Below are positions 9,472 through 17,937 of a DNA stretch of 64,000 nt, in pieces. Below the pieces are notes generated by a model that did not search any database, was not told the origin of the DNA, and saw only the letters and a program-made list of their open reading frames with translations. Every line of letters starts with the position of its first letter. Position 1 is the first letter of the stretch. The DNA is from Arcticibacter sp041902385 (lineage in GTDB: Bacteria > Bacteroidota > Bacteroidia > Sphingobacteriales > Sphingobacteriaceae), in contig NZ_CP169244.1 of assembly GCF_041902385.1 (NCBI RefSeq), positions 1,736,001 through 1,800,000 on the forward strand, written 5' to 3'. Made by a program: the position numbers and the translations under genes.

Positions 9472-10563
9472 ATGACCGTAGCTATCGATACTAAAAATTT
9501 GGCCCTCTTTACAGGAGGGATCTCTGCGTTTGTCAAACCTTTGATTCGGCGTTGGTTGGAAGAGAGGCCTGATCTCTCCTTTGTCTTAGTTGGTCCGGAT
9601 ATGGATGTTGATTGGTTACAGGGCTTGAGCAACTTTAAAATTAAGCGGGTAAGTTGGCCGACAATCTTTCCAAGACAGCTTAGGCATCCTCTATACGACT
9701 TGATACTTTTTCCCTACGCTCTAAGACAATTAAAGCCTAATTTCATTTTTACTCCTTACCACGACGTGTTGCTTCCCAAAGGAGTTCCTGCTGTTATGAT
9801 GATCCATGATACTTGCATATTGGAGCTTCGTGACATTTATCCTAAACCGATATACCTATATTATAATAAGATGCTAAGGGTAAATCTCAAGCGGGCGAAG
9901 AATGTACTTACAGTTTCAAATGCAAGCAAGATTGCTATAATAAAGCATTATCAGGTTGACGAGAACGTCATTCAGATCGTTCCCAATTCGCTTGATCTCC
10001 CGGGTGAAATTCGACGTTCTTATCAAGGTGAGGCCAAAGATAGTTTATCTATAAATTTGTTTTATGCAGGTGGTGCCGATTACAGAAAGAATATAAAGAA
10101 CTTAGTTAAGGCCGTCAACGAGCTAGGTAAGATGGGATATGAAGTGTCCCTAAAAGTAACCGGGAGTTTCAATCGTTACTGGGAAAGGGAGTTGGAGGGC
10201 GTAGATTCTAGCACTGTGTCTAAATTGAATTTTTTAGGGTTTCTAAGTACAACCGAGCTCCAGAAAGAGTATGCCGAAGCTGATGTCGTGGTATACCCCA
10301 GCTTGTGCGAAGGCTTTGGACGAGTTTGCCTGGAGGCAATGGCAGTAGGAGCCGCACTTGCATGTTCTGACCTTGCTGTTTTGAAGGAAGTATCAGGAGA
10401 CTACGCAGTTTATTTCGATCCTTTAAACGTAAAGGATATTGCCGAAAAAATAGTTGTAGCGAAAAATCGGGGACGCCAGCAACCCGTATTGAAGGACGAG
10501 TATAAGGTCAGTCGTGTTACAGAGCTATTCGTCGAGACAATGGATCGATTTATACACCTTTAA
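9472..10563 (+). CDS. Family 4 glycosyltransferase
   Basis: 363 residues from ATG. The N-terminus MTVAIDTKNLALFTGGISAF and IFTPYHDVLLPKGVPAVMM followed by IHDTCILELR are typical of mannosyl/rhamnosyl GT4 enzymes. Domain two has VLTVSNASKIAIIKHYQVDE, IQIVPNSLD, LFYAGGADYRKNIKNLVKAV and the donor site VVYPSLCEGFGRVCLEAMAV (E-x7-E). All GT-B core motifs are intact and length is normal for the family. Cytoplasmic enzyme of repeat-unit assembly; sugar not predictable. Eleven bases precede the next reading frame, supporting co-transcription. Confidence 0.88.
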   Translation: MTVAIDTKNLALFTGGISAFVKPLIRRWLEERPDLSFVLVGPDMDVDWLQGLSNFKIKRVSWPTIFPRQLRHPLYDLILFPYALRQLKPNFIFTPYHDVLLPKGVPAVMMIHDTCILELRDIYPKPIYLYYNKMLRVNLKRAKNVLTVSNASKIAIIKHYQVDENVIQIVPNSLDLPGEIRRSYQGEAKDSLSINLFYAGGADYRKNIKNLVKAVNELGKMGYEVSLKVTGSFNRYWERELEGVDSSTVSKLNFLGFLSTTELQKEYAEADVVVYPSLCEGFGRVCLEAMAVGAALACSDLAVLKEVSGDYAVYFDPLNVKDIAEKIVVAKNRGRQQPVLKDEYKVSRVTELFVETMDRFIHL

Positions 10564-10574
10564 CCTTACTCACT

Positions 10575-11620
10575 TTGATATCGGACGTGTATATTCATTT
10601 ATACTTGGTATTTTTTTTAGTTGTTGCCGTTATAGCAATCTTTTCAAAAGATAATAGCCGGTACGCTTATTACTCTTGCGTCTTGATATTGCTATTTATT
10701 ATTTCATTGAAGCCGGTGGGGGCTTACCCGGACGACTTTAGCTATATGCAATTGTTGGATTTCTTTAGGACGGGTAATTTACCGGAGGAGAACGCACATC
10801 GTGACTATTTGTATTATTACTTAGCTGATTTTTTTATTTCCTCTTCGGGAACAAGGCTGCACTAATTTTAATTTCTCTCTTTAGTGTCTCGATAAAGTGT
10901 TTTGTTATAGGCAAAATGTCCAAATACTCTCTTACAGTGCTACTGGTCTATACGGCTTTTTCTATTCAACTTATCGATTTGACGGCATTGAGGACTTCAT
11001 TATCTACGGCGTTTATTTTTCTATCTATATATTTTTACAGCAAAAGAAGCTATGGCTCTTCACTCCTTTTCTATATTTCTTCCTTCTTAAGCCACATCCA
11101 AACAGTGTTGATTCTCCCATTGTTTTTCTTATTACATCGTGCTTTTTATAAATATCGGTATGCAATAATGATTGGTGCCGTCATTTTTGGTCTTTTTAAA
11201 CTGTTCCCACTTAGCGAATTCACCACCACTGGATATGCTCCTTTAGATCTGTATTTGACGCAATTGAACGAAGGCCTAGATGAGCAAATAAACCTGCTTA
11301 GGTTTTCTACTTCTGGTGCTTTATTTCTGATTATGTGGATAGATTATCGCAACAAGATTAGAACGGATTGGTACAAGCGAGTATTTTTAGCGGCTCTTTT
11401 GTCGCAACTAAGCATCTTCTTGTTTTACTGGTTCCCAGTGATGGGAGGTAGACTTTCTGACCTTCTTCTGTCATTTTTGATTGTTTATTTTGCTTTGTCA
11501 CTCCGGAATATAACTGTTTATCAAAAGATTGCGGTGATTTTCGTTGCATTTATGATAAACGTAAATTATATGTATGTCAATCCTCTGTTTATGCGAGATG
11601 GGAACCCACTTTTGCCCTGA
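10575..11620 (+). pseudogene. EpsG/Wzy-type polysaccharide polymerase, split by a -1 frameshift in a T run
   Basis: The first frame (10575-10865, TTG start) encodes two membrane helices and the conserved periplasmic piece VGAYPDDFSYMQLLDFFRTG; the second (to 11620) encodes the remaining helices, including LTALRTSLSTAFIFLSIYF and a loop with GGRLSDLLLSF. These match EpsG-family polymerases (PF14897), in which an R-x-S/G-x-A helix and a G-x-R segment are conserved. The join is at seven T's, 10829-10835; eight would read ADFFYFLFGNKAALILISL, giving one protein of about 348 residues. It would polymerise repeat units at the periplasmic face. A second, intact EpsG-like gene lies at 27858. Confidence 0.75.
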
Positions 11621-11642
11621 GTCTCACTTATAGGTTTTTGCG

Positions 11643-12431
11643 ATGATATCGGTCATAATACCAGTTTATAACGGAGAAGAAACGATAGTTAGGGCCGTCG
11701 TTTCTGTCCTTTCTCAAACAAACCAAGACTTCGAGCTAGTAGTGGTAAATGACGGCTCAATTGATGGTACGGAGCAAGTATTAAAAGAACTTATCAAATC
11801 ACTTGCGCCTGACATCTCCTCAAAAATTAGATATTTCTATAAAGAGAATTCTGGCCCCTCTGATTCTAGGAATTTCGGTATTACTAGGAGCAATGGCTCT
11901 TATATTGCTTTTTTAGACGCTGATGATGAGTGGATCGAAGACAAGTTGGCTGTCCAGATAAAGCTATTTGAAAAGTATCCGAAGGTAGCCTTGATAGGGG
12001 CAGACTTATTCTTCGGAACTAGGGTGAATCGGATTAGAACGAGAATAGTTCCGATTCGAAAACTGCTTTTTAAGAACTACTTTACCACCTCGACAGTAAT
12101 AGCTCGGTCTAGTGTTTTTAGGAAGTATGTTTTCAACAAAAAGCAAAAATACTCAGAAGATTATAGATTATGGCTAGAGATATGTTGTGAATTTAAGTGT
12201 ATGCACGTCCGCTATCCAGTAGCAAAACATCAAAAAAGAAAGCACTTATTTGGCGATAGTGGATTGTCAGCACAATTGAATAAAATGGAGTTTGGAGAGT
12301 TGAGCAACTACTTTGATCTTTTTAAAGCTGATAAAATTAGTTGGTACTTATGGCTATTGGCAAGTATTTATTCTATTATTAAATATTGCCGGCGTATTCT
12401 CTTGACAAGATGTCGGAAATTAGTAGGCTAA
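11643..12431 (+). CDS. Family 2 glycosyltransferase
   Basis: 262 residues. MISVIIPVYNGEETIVRAVV followed by SVLSQTNQDFELVVVNDGS is the canonical GT2 N-terminus with the VNDGS nucleotide-binding site. ENSGPSDSRNFGITRSNGSY and IAFLDADDEW give the acceptor loop and the DAD metal motif (about residue 98). The C-terminal part ends in a basic, partly hydrophobic tail (WYLWLLASIYSIIKYCRRIL) that may associate with the membrane. Slightly short but all catalytic motifs are present. One sugar transfer in repeat-unit assembly; donor unknown. Confidence 0.88.
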   Translation: MISVIIPVYNGEETIVRAVVSVLSQTNQDFELVVVNDGSIDGTEQVLKELIKSLAPDISSKIRYFYKENSGPSDSRNFGITRSNGSYIAFLDADDEWIEDKLAVQIKLFEKYPKVALIGADLFFGTRVNRIRTRIVPIRKLLFKNYFTTSTVIARSSVFRKYVFNKKQKYSEDYRLWLEICCEFKCMHVRYPVAKHQKRKHLFGDSGLSAQLNKMEFGELSNYFDLFKADKISWYLWLLASIYSIIKYCRRILLTRCRKLVG

Positions 12432-12489
12432 GTATTTTTTTTAACTTGCCTACAATCTATTTGAAACCTCCTTAAGAAGCATTATACAA

Positions 12490-13635
12490 GTGAAGATTTT
12501 GCACATTACACCGGACTTTAACTTCGCAAGTAAGTTCGTAAAGCCTGTCTGTTTAGAACAAGTAAACATGGGCCACCGCGTCGTTGTCATTAGCACAGTT
12601 GCGTTTTATTTGAACCATAGTTCCGCTCCTAGCTTATTTAGCTCGTTTTGTAGGGATTCCTCAAAACTCAGACTAGAACTGCTCGATTTGCGTGTGAGGC
12701 AGTTCCCGTTACGAATTATATCGTCTTATTTTAGATATGTTAAATTTTTGAGAAAAGAGAGTTTCGATCTAATCATATTTCACACGACAATAGACACGAT
12801 GCTCCCCTTGGTTTTTGCTAAGTTTTTTGCCAGAGCCAATACCGTATATTTTAATCATGGGGTGCCATCTTTGGGGTACACAGGAGCATTAAAATCTCTT
12901 TTAGCTTTAATAGAGAAGTTGAATATTCGGCTAGCGGATAACGTTTTCACTATTGGTCCAGGAATGTCAGGCGCACTGAAAAAGATTGTACCTTCTGCTA
13001 GTCCTGAATTCGTCGCTCCCGGATCTGCATGTGGCGTAAAGTTGTTGACGAGCGACTTCTCTGCTTTGCAACAACTTCGTGAAGGCGTTAAAGAGCGTCT
13101 TGGCTTTTCAGAATACAGGGGAGTTGTTATTTATGTTGGAAGGCCTGTGAAAAGAAAGGGCCTATTTGATTTGATAAGATCGTGGCGAGTAGTTAACGAC
13201 AAGAAGGAGTATTGCTTGCTATTAGTAGGGCCATCAACTGACGATTTTAAAGAAAAGGATTTAGGAGCATGGAACATAAGGGCAATAGGCTATGTGCAGG
13301 ATGTTCGAGATTACTATCTATGTGCAGACGTTTTATGCGTGCCCTCGTACCATGAGGGCTTGGGTTATACCTATCTAGAGGCGGCTGCCGCAGGCTGCGT
13401 GCCGATTTCTTCAAATATTCCTGGCCCTACCGATTTCATAGCTGAGGGCGTCTCTGGCTTAACTGTAATTCCTGGCGACATTAATCAAATTGCTAACTCA
13501 ATAAGATGTCTTTTAGAAAATGACACGTACAGACTTACCTTGTCAGAGGGTGCATTCAAAAAGATATTGTGCTATGATCAGAACCAAATAGCTAGAGGGG
13601 TGGCAGAAAGACTTATCGCGGCCTCCTTTAAGTAA
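12490..13635 (+). CDS. Family 4 glycosyltransferase
   Basis: 381 residues from a GTG start (MKILHITPDFNFASKFVKPV). GT-B motifs in order: DLIIFHTTIDTMLPLVFA, TVYFNHGVPSLGYTGA, NVFTIGPGMSGALKKIVP, GVVIYVGRPVKRKGLFDLIR and the donor site VLCVPSYHEGLGYTYLEAAA (E-x7-E, about residue 297), then ISSNIPGPTDFIAEGVSGL. The fold and length are typical of capsule GT4 enzymes. It is the last forward gene of the A+T-rich cluster, 41 bases from a convergent methyltransferase gene. Acts in the cytoplasm on the lipid-linked oligosaccharide. Confidence 0.88.
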   Translation: MKILHITPDFNFASKFVKPVCLEQVNMGHRVVVISTVAFYLNHSSAPSLFSSFCRDSSKLRLELLDLRVRQFPLRIISSYFRYVKFLRKESFDLIIFHTTIDTMLPLVFAKFFARANTVYFNHGVPSLGYTGALKSLLALIEKLNIRLADNVFTIGPGMSGALKKIVPSASPEFVAPGSACGVKLLTSDFSALQQLREGVKERLGFSEYRGVVIYVGRPVKRKGLFDLIRSWRVVNDKKEYCLLLVGPSTDDFKEKDLGAWNIRAIGYVQDVRDYYLCADVLCVPSYHEGLGYTYLEAAAAGCVPISSNIPGPTDFIAEGVSGLTVIPGDINQIANSIRCLLENDTYRLTLSEGAFKKILCYDQNQIARGVAERLIAASFK

Positions 13636-13676
13636 GTTTTAGGGCAGCAATGAACAAGAGTTCCGGACGGACCTTT

Positions 13677-14498
13677 TCAATAACCCTCTAAAGTATTGCC
13701 GGCTGTTGGTTGAAAGTTGACCCGACTTCTTATAGAAGACGATTCCTTTATAAAAAGAAGATCTGTCTGAAAAGCAACATCATGTGTGTTCCTTTGAATG
13801 TCGCAGATATCAAACAAGACAAAGCCCTTTTCTTTAAGAAAGAGAATTACGTCTGCAAATTGGGGCGCGTTTTCATTGTAGTTTAGCATGCTAACTTCTA
13901 ATAAAACGAATTCACAAGTTTCTAAAACCGCTCCTGCTCCTGCAAGTACGTCAAGTTCTGCTCCTTGCACGTCTATTTTTAAGAAGCATTTCTTACTTAT
14001 CGTATGTTTTTTTGTTGCCACTAGGTCCAAAGTAGTCATATCTAGATGCACCTTTCGGCGGCTATGACTAGTGTTTTCCTGGTATATACTTGAGCCTGTC
14101 TCCATTTCATAAAAACTAACCTCCTTCTGCTGAGTTTGGCCAAGTAGGCACGATTCAAAACTAACATTTTTATGCTCTTGACATATTTCTTCTAGAATTG
14201 GTTTTTTCGAGGTCTGAGCTTCTATCATTAAAAAATACGAGTTGGGGAATATATCTAATACGTTTTTTGTCCACTCCCCTTGGTACGCTCCAATGTCAAT
14301 AACTACCTCCGGTATAAACCCCAACTCCTTGAGAATTCTGACGTGATAGAACATATTAAAGGTCGGTGCTTGATCATATCCCAAGGATAACGCTACTGCC
14401 TTGTTTATTCTATGCCTTATTTTTTTCGGTAGCTTATTTAATGCCCTTTTTACATATTCTTTTAATATGTTTTTTTTTGATGGGGTCGTTGGCTTCAT
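13677..14498 (-). CDS. FkbM-family methyltransferase
   Basis: 273 residues from the ATG at 14498 (MKPTTPSKKNILKEYVKRAL); the frame stays open back to a TTG at 14555 but the ATG is preferred. The SAM-binding motif VVIDIGAYQGEWTKNVLDI and the FkbM signatures CFLKIDVQGAELDVLAGAG and CEFVLLEVSM are intact. FkbM enzymes (PF05050) O-methylate sugars or polyketides, so a plausible job is capping or decorating the polysaccharide made by the neighbouring cluster. It is convergent to that cluster and shares its A+T-rich composition, so it probably arrived with it but is transcribed separately. Confidence 0.85.
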   Translation of the reverse strand: MKPTTPSKKNILKEYVKRALNKLPKKIRHRINKAVALSLGYDQAPTFNMFYHVRILKELGFIPEVVIDIGAYQGEWTKNVLDIFPNSYFLMIEAQTSKKPILEEICQEHKNVSFESCLLGQTQQKEVSFYEMETGSSIYQENTSHSRRKVHLDMTTLDLVATKKHTISKKCFLKIDVQGAELDVLAGAGAVLETCEFVLLEVSMLNYNENAPQFADVILFLKEKGFVLFDICDIQRNTHDVAFQTDLLFIKESSSIRSRVNFQPTAGNTLEGY

Positions 14499-14795
14499 GT
14501 TAACAGTTGATTTAGGATTGTCTAGACAAAATTGATTAGAGAACGAAACTATCAAAAAAAGTATTTAAAACAATTTTCATTTTGTTACAAAATATAAATA
14601 TTCTTTCAAAGAAGAATCTTTTTGCAAAAAAAAACTTTTTTTACTAAAACGAGTTTTAAAAGGAGAAGAGAGACTTGTTGCTTGACAGTCGATCAAAACT
14701 CCCGCCACAAGAGCGGCGGTCACACACCTAGCAATCTCTTTAAAGGCACTCTTATCACGAGATCTTCCAACGTTCAGTAAGAAACGGTGTTCCTT
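14499..14795. other. A+T-rich intergenic region between the FkbM gene and the IS remnant
   Basis: Long A and T runs (14560-14650) lie upstream of the FkbM gene and probably contain its promoter, but I see no convincing TAnnTTTG element on the minus strand. A short inverted repeat, CCGCC...GGCGG, sits near 14701-14719. No gene is supported here. Confidence 0.4.
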
Positions 14796-14796
14796 G

Positions 14797-15214
14797 TGTA
14801 ATCGGAAATTAACAATGTCAAATTTCGGAAAATAAGGATGTACAGAAAACGGAAAATAAGAATGTACAAAATTCGGTAAATCGGAAAATAAGGATGCATG
14901 ATGAATTCTGATTGGGGCATGCTCCCAATCAGAAAAACGCCACTTTCGCGGCAGATTTAACTTTTAATTAACTGCCCAAAGATGGACAAAAAAACCATTT
15001 AGTAATTGGATCATGTATAATCAAATCAAAAAAATGCACGCAGAAGGGTCCACCTTCTCACAAATTGCTTCATTCCTGGGCCTGGACCGCAGAACGGTAA
15101 AGAAGTACTACCGGATGGAGATCAATTGTATGACAGCTTTCTTAGCGGAAAAGAGGAGCGCAGTAAGTTGCTGTCCCCCTATGAAGGATCCGTGAAGGAG
15201 AAGCTGGCTGTAAT
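14797..15214 (+). mobile_element. Remnant of an IS21-family insertion sequence (left end and start of istA)
   Basis: Begins TGTAATCGG and contains repeated copies of CGGAAAATAAGGATGTAC or close variants at about 14826, 14850 and 14882, the multiple terminal repeats seen at IS21-family ends. An istA-like N-terminus follows from 15013. After about 15214 the transposase sequence stops abruptly and runs into an unrelated lipoprotein gene; no istB and no right end are visible. So this is a decayed element that marks past insertion beside the polysaccharide locus. Confidence 0.7.
15013..15214 (+). pseudogene. istA: IS21-type transposase IstA, N-terminal fragment with frameshift
   Basis: Starts MYNQIKKMHAEGSTFSQIAS and FLGLDRRTVKKYYRM, the helix-turn-helix that IstA uses to bind IS ends. 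The frame then changes near 15117-15122: the other frame reads QLYDSFLSGKEERSKLLSPY and EGSVKEKLA, the normal IstA continuation; one extra G in the GAGATC stretch would join them. The DDE catalytic domain is missing entirely, so the fragment cannot be an active transposase. Confidence 0.7.
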
Positions 15215-15225
15215 TTGTCTTTACC

Positions 15226-15516
15226 TTATTTCTTTTTACAGGTCGTTTCATATTTCATTGTAATGGTAGTACCGCTACTGCTAGATGTAACGGTTGTATT
15301 GCCGCTTTTTAAGTACGCATTCAATGTCTGCTCACTCCATCCGCAGTTCTCTGTCGTCATCGTAAATACGGAGGGGGCCGAGGTTCCTATTATGCTTGTT
15401 TCTTTCATTGTGCACTCTACGCAATATTCTTTTCCGTCTGCGTCATCCTTACTACAGCCAACAGCAATCAATAAAATCGATAAAGGCAGGAAAATAAGTG
15501 TTAGGTTTCTTTTCAT
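15226..15516 (-). CDS. Small predicted lipoprotein, unknown function
   Basis: 96 residues. MKRNLTLIFLPLSILLIAVG with Cys at 21 is a type II signal peptide (lipobox IAVGC, then SKDD, an export-type sequence in Bacteroidota). The mature part has Cys in EYCVECTM, ENCGWSE and near the C-terminus (ETTCKKK), so disulfides are possible. It is Ser/Thr-rich and has no domain I recognise. Its 3' end lies just after the truncated istA. Similar small GCSKDD lipoproteins are common orphan genes in Sphingobacteriaceae. Confidence 0.7.
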   Translation of the reverse strand: MKRNLTLIFLPLSILLIAVGCSKDDADGKEYCVECTMKETSIIGTSAPSVFTMTTENCGWSEQTLNAYLKSGNTTVTSSSSGTTITMKYETTCKKK

Positions 15517-15710
15517 TATACGAATAAGATTTGATTTAACGGTAATACGCTGACATGTGCAGGAAGTTGCAGTCCCGTCATCCTGCCGAATGTTAACCCT
15601 AGAATAAAATCTGCACGCGTGAGACTTTTCTTAATCCGGCGCGTATAACAAGTTGAAATGAGTGTCTACCCCGTGAGCACTCCAATATTTAACTAATTCT
15701 CTTATCAAAA
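15517..15710. other. Gap between two divergent lipoprotein genes
   Basis: This 194-base gap must hold the promoters of both divergent lipoprotein genes. I see no clear TTTG...TAnnTTTG pair and no reading frame of note. Confidence 0.3.
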
Positions 15711-16601
15711 ATGAAAAAAGTACAGGTCTTATCGGTATTAATTGTTCTATTCCTATTCTCCTGTAAAAAGCAGGATTCAACCGGCGAACCGACGCCCGAG
15801 CAATATGATATTCAGTTTAATGTCTCCGGTTTCTCCCAGGAAATCTCTGATATCTCTTCTACGAAGCCGATGGCCTCAACAAGTTCTGCCGGAGACTACG
15901 TGAGCTATATCTACTATTACATCTATAATGAAAAAGGAAACCTTGTAAAATCGGGAAAACACGAAGATAAATATAGCAAAGACTTTAGCTATCCACAGGA
16001 GAAGCTTACAAACGGGCAGTATACCATCGTTTTAGTAGCTTCAACTGCTCGTCTTACCTCATTCGAATGGGACACTCTTTGGAGTTTATCCTTTGGTCCC
16101 TATGACAAGTCGCAGCCCTTTGGCGACACGTTTGCAAGATCACTCACTTTCGAGGTCAATGGACGAAGCGGACAGTTTGATGTGCGACTCGAGAGGGTCA
16201 CTGCGAAGCTGGAGTTAACTATCAACGACAAGTTACCCGCTGACCTGACGAGTTTCACGCTTAGTTACCCCTCAAATGCCTATTTCTCTGCACTAGGCAA
16301 CTTTGGCGCAGTCCGCTCGTACCTGTTTTCACATACGATCACGCAGGAGGATCGGAATTCCTGGTATCGGTGGCAAACTTTTGTTATGCCGGAGACAGGC
16401 AGTTCATCGGTCGCTGGCGACGTTATCATTAAAGGATATAACAGCAATCAGCAGCTTATCGTCACAAAGACTATAAAAGGCGTAACGTTCACGAAAAATA
16501 AGAAAACTACGTTGACCGGAAACCTGAATAGTGATGCTTATATGACCTTTTACTCAGGGGTCGACACGAGCTATACTGGAACGATAAAGTATGGCTTTTA
16601 G
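15711..16601 (+). CDS. Lipoprotein resembling fimbrillin/FimB-Mfa2-type surface proteins
   Basis: 296 residues with a lipoprotein signal (MKKVQVLSVLIVLFLFSCKK, Cys at 18). The mature protein is Ser/Thr/Tyr-rich and beta-predicted: YDIQFNVSGFSQEISDIS, SYIYYYIYNEKGNLVKSG, NGQYTIVLVAST, FDVRLERVTAKLELTINDKL. The pattern of a short 'Y-x-F-N-V-S-G' strand after a Pro-rich linker, then an 'R-x-x-A-K-L-E' strand, resembles Bacteroidota fimbrillin/Mfa2-like lipoproteins. This is a fold-level resemblance, not a firm family call. Likely surface exposed. No partner pilin genes are next to it. Confidence 0.6.
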   Translation: MKKVQVLSVLIVLFLFSCKKQDSTGEPTPEQYDIQFNVSGFSQEISDISSTKPMASTSSAGDYVSYIYYYIYNEKGNLVKSGKHEDKYSKDFSYPQEKLTNGQYTIVLVASTARLTSFEWDTLWSLSFGPYDKSQPFGDTFARSLTFEVNGRSGQFDVRLERVTAKLELTINDKLPADLTSFTLSYPSNAYFSALGNFGAVRSYLFSHTITQEDRNSWYRWQTFVMPETGSSSVAGDVIIKGYNSNQQLIVTKTIKGVTFTKNKKTTLTGNLNSDAYMTFYSGVDTSYTGTIKYGF

Positions 16602-16653
16602 CAGGAACTTGCCTCTGTAGCCCTTTTAGACAATGTGCCTTTAACTTGATACG

Positions 16654-17484
16654 ATGCATCTCTTTTTAAAAAACCTGATCCCCCGGCTTAAACAGTATAG
16701 CACGGAGCTCAGCCGGATAGAACAGCTGGTTGATAAAACCTGGCTTCACACCGACGACTACAACAATTTAATTAGTTATCGTTTCCTACGCGACGGTACG
16801 TTACTGATTACCAACAACGGGATCGTTGAGGAAGGAACCTTTGTGTACCTGCCGCCCGATTCGCTTTATCTCAAATTCGGCGAGGAGAAACGCATGTTTT
16901 CACAGAACTTCATCATTAACGGCATCCTGGTGCTCCAGATTCAGTCGCGCACCGAGACCCCCTTTATTTTGTATGACCCGAAGGTGGTTCTGGACGGCGA
17001 TGTGCAGGGATACTTAAAGTCTCTTTTTCTGCAGCGACAGGGGCTCGATCTGCTCGATAAGACGCAAAATTTTTATATTGAGCGCTTCAATAAGCTATAT
17101 GACAACATCGGGAAGACCGTTTATGACGAAAACTTTGAGCCCGTATCCGCCGCATCGATATCGTTGCCCAGCAGATATATCGAGGTGGTTGGCGGTGTGG
17201 TGAAAAAGGAGTTGTTCAAAACCTTTCTGCAATCGGAGGATGGCATCCTGGAGGTAAGATCGTATGATCGATATACAATAGCGGAAGGAGACCTCGTATT
17301 CGTTGACAACCAGCCCGCTGAAGGATCGTTCAGGTTTAAAGGGCACGCTGACTTTAAGAGGATTGATGTAATGGGAGGTGTGATAACGTCAATTAAACAG
17401 AACTGGGATTTAGCAATCGCAGTGTCCCTTTTGATTGCAACTGTGATCGTCGTTGTAGCTCTATATGCTTTGTTAGGTCATTGA
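16654..17484 (+). CDS. Unknown protein with a C-terminal membrane anchor
   Basis: 276 residues, not recognised. The N-terminal part (LIPRLKQYSTELSRIEQLVD, then KTWLHTDDYNNLISYRFLRD) contains beta-rich segments with GTLLITNNGIVEEGTFVYLP, reminiscent of lipocalin-like sheets. A second beta-rich stretch lies at about 180-250. Residues about 252-272 form one membrane helix (AIAVSLLIATVIVVVALYAL), so it is probably tail-anchored with the bulk in the cytoplasm. No signal peptide is seen. Its 3' end overlaps by 12 bases a broken gene on the other strand. Confidence 0.6.
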   Translation: MHLFLKNLIPRLKQYSTELSRIEQLVDKTWLHTDDYNNLISYRFLRDGTLLITNNGIVEEGTFVYLPPDSLYLKFGEEKRMFSQNFIINGILVLQIQSRTETPFILYDPKVVLDGDVQGYLKSLFLQRQGLDLLDKTQNFYIERFNKLYDNIGKTVYDENFEPVSAASISLPSRYIEVVGGVVKKELFKTFLQSEDGILEVRSYDRYTIAEGDLVFVDNQPAEGSFRFKGHADFKRIDVMGGVITSIKQNWDLAIAVSLLIATVIVVVALYALLGH

Positions 17485-17937
17485 AGGAGATAGGCACTGT
17501 GTAAGGATCGGGCCGTTTCCTCTTGATTTATATTTTAAGGTAATAGGTCTGTTAGAAAATACAATATCTTCTAGTGTTTCTTTGGCCAGATTGGTTGCCT
17601 GCTTTCTGGCATTTTCCATCCACCGTCTTAAGGTATCATTAAGTATGTTGTAGTTTTGGTCTTCGCAGGCTTTCGAAAAGTCACCTTGCTGACCACGGCG
17701 GGCGAAGTCGGACGGTTTCGGGGCTCTGTTGTATTCGGAAGAATTGTTCCTGTAGACGGGTAATAAGCGCTTGGGCGTGGGGTTGCCTGATAGTAAGTAT
17801 TGACGGATGGATAGCTCTGTGTACCACCGCTGGAAGCCGGAATGGAATAGCCGGTATAGGCGGAGCTCTGGTACGTGTTGTTTGTGTCGCTAAGATCATT
17901 AGTAGCGCCGTTGATATAATAGTATATTTGGGCGACT
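17473..17937 (-). pseudogene. Probable broken gene, Tyr/Pro/Ser-rich, unknown function
   Basis: On the minus strand one frame reads a low-complexity Tyr/Ser/Thr-rich stretch (IYYYINGATNDLSDTNNTYQ ... PSVNTYYQATPRPSAYYP). A second frame then continues with protein-like sequence (VYRNNSSEYNRAPKPSDFAR, DQNYNILNDTLRRWMENARK, QATNLAKETLEDIVFSNRP) to a TAA at 17473-17475. One added base at GGG 17758-17760 (plus strand) would join them. No good start codon is found before the neighbouring divergent gene begins at 17938, so the 5' end may also be lost. Function unknown; I am unsure it was ever one gene. Confidence 0.35.
17923..17930 (+). promoter_or_regulatory. -7 promoter element for the PRTase-NADAR cassette
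   Basis: TATATTTG matches TAnnTTTG exactly and ends seven bases before the ATG at 17938, implying a very short or absent leader. No TTTG -33 box at the usual spacing. Confidence 0.45.

Noticed and set aside
10897..11151. 84-codon plus-strand frame inside the split polymerase
   Set aside because: A third frame over membrane helices already explained by the polymerase.
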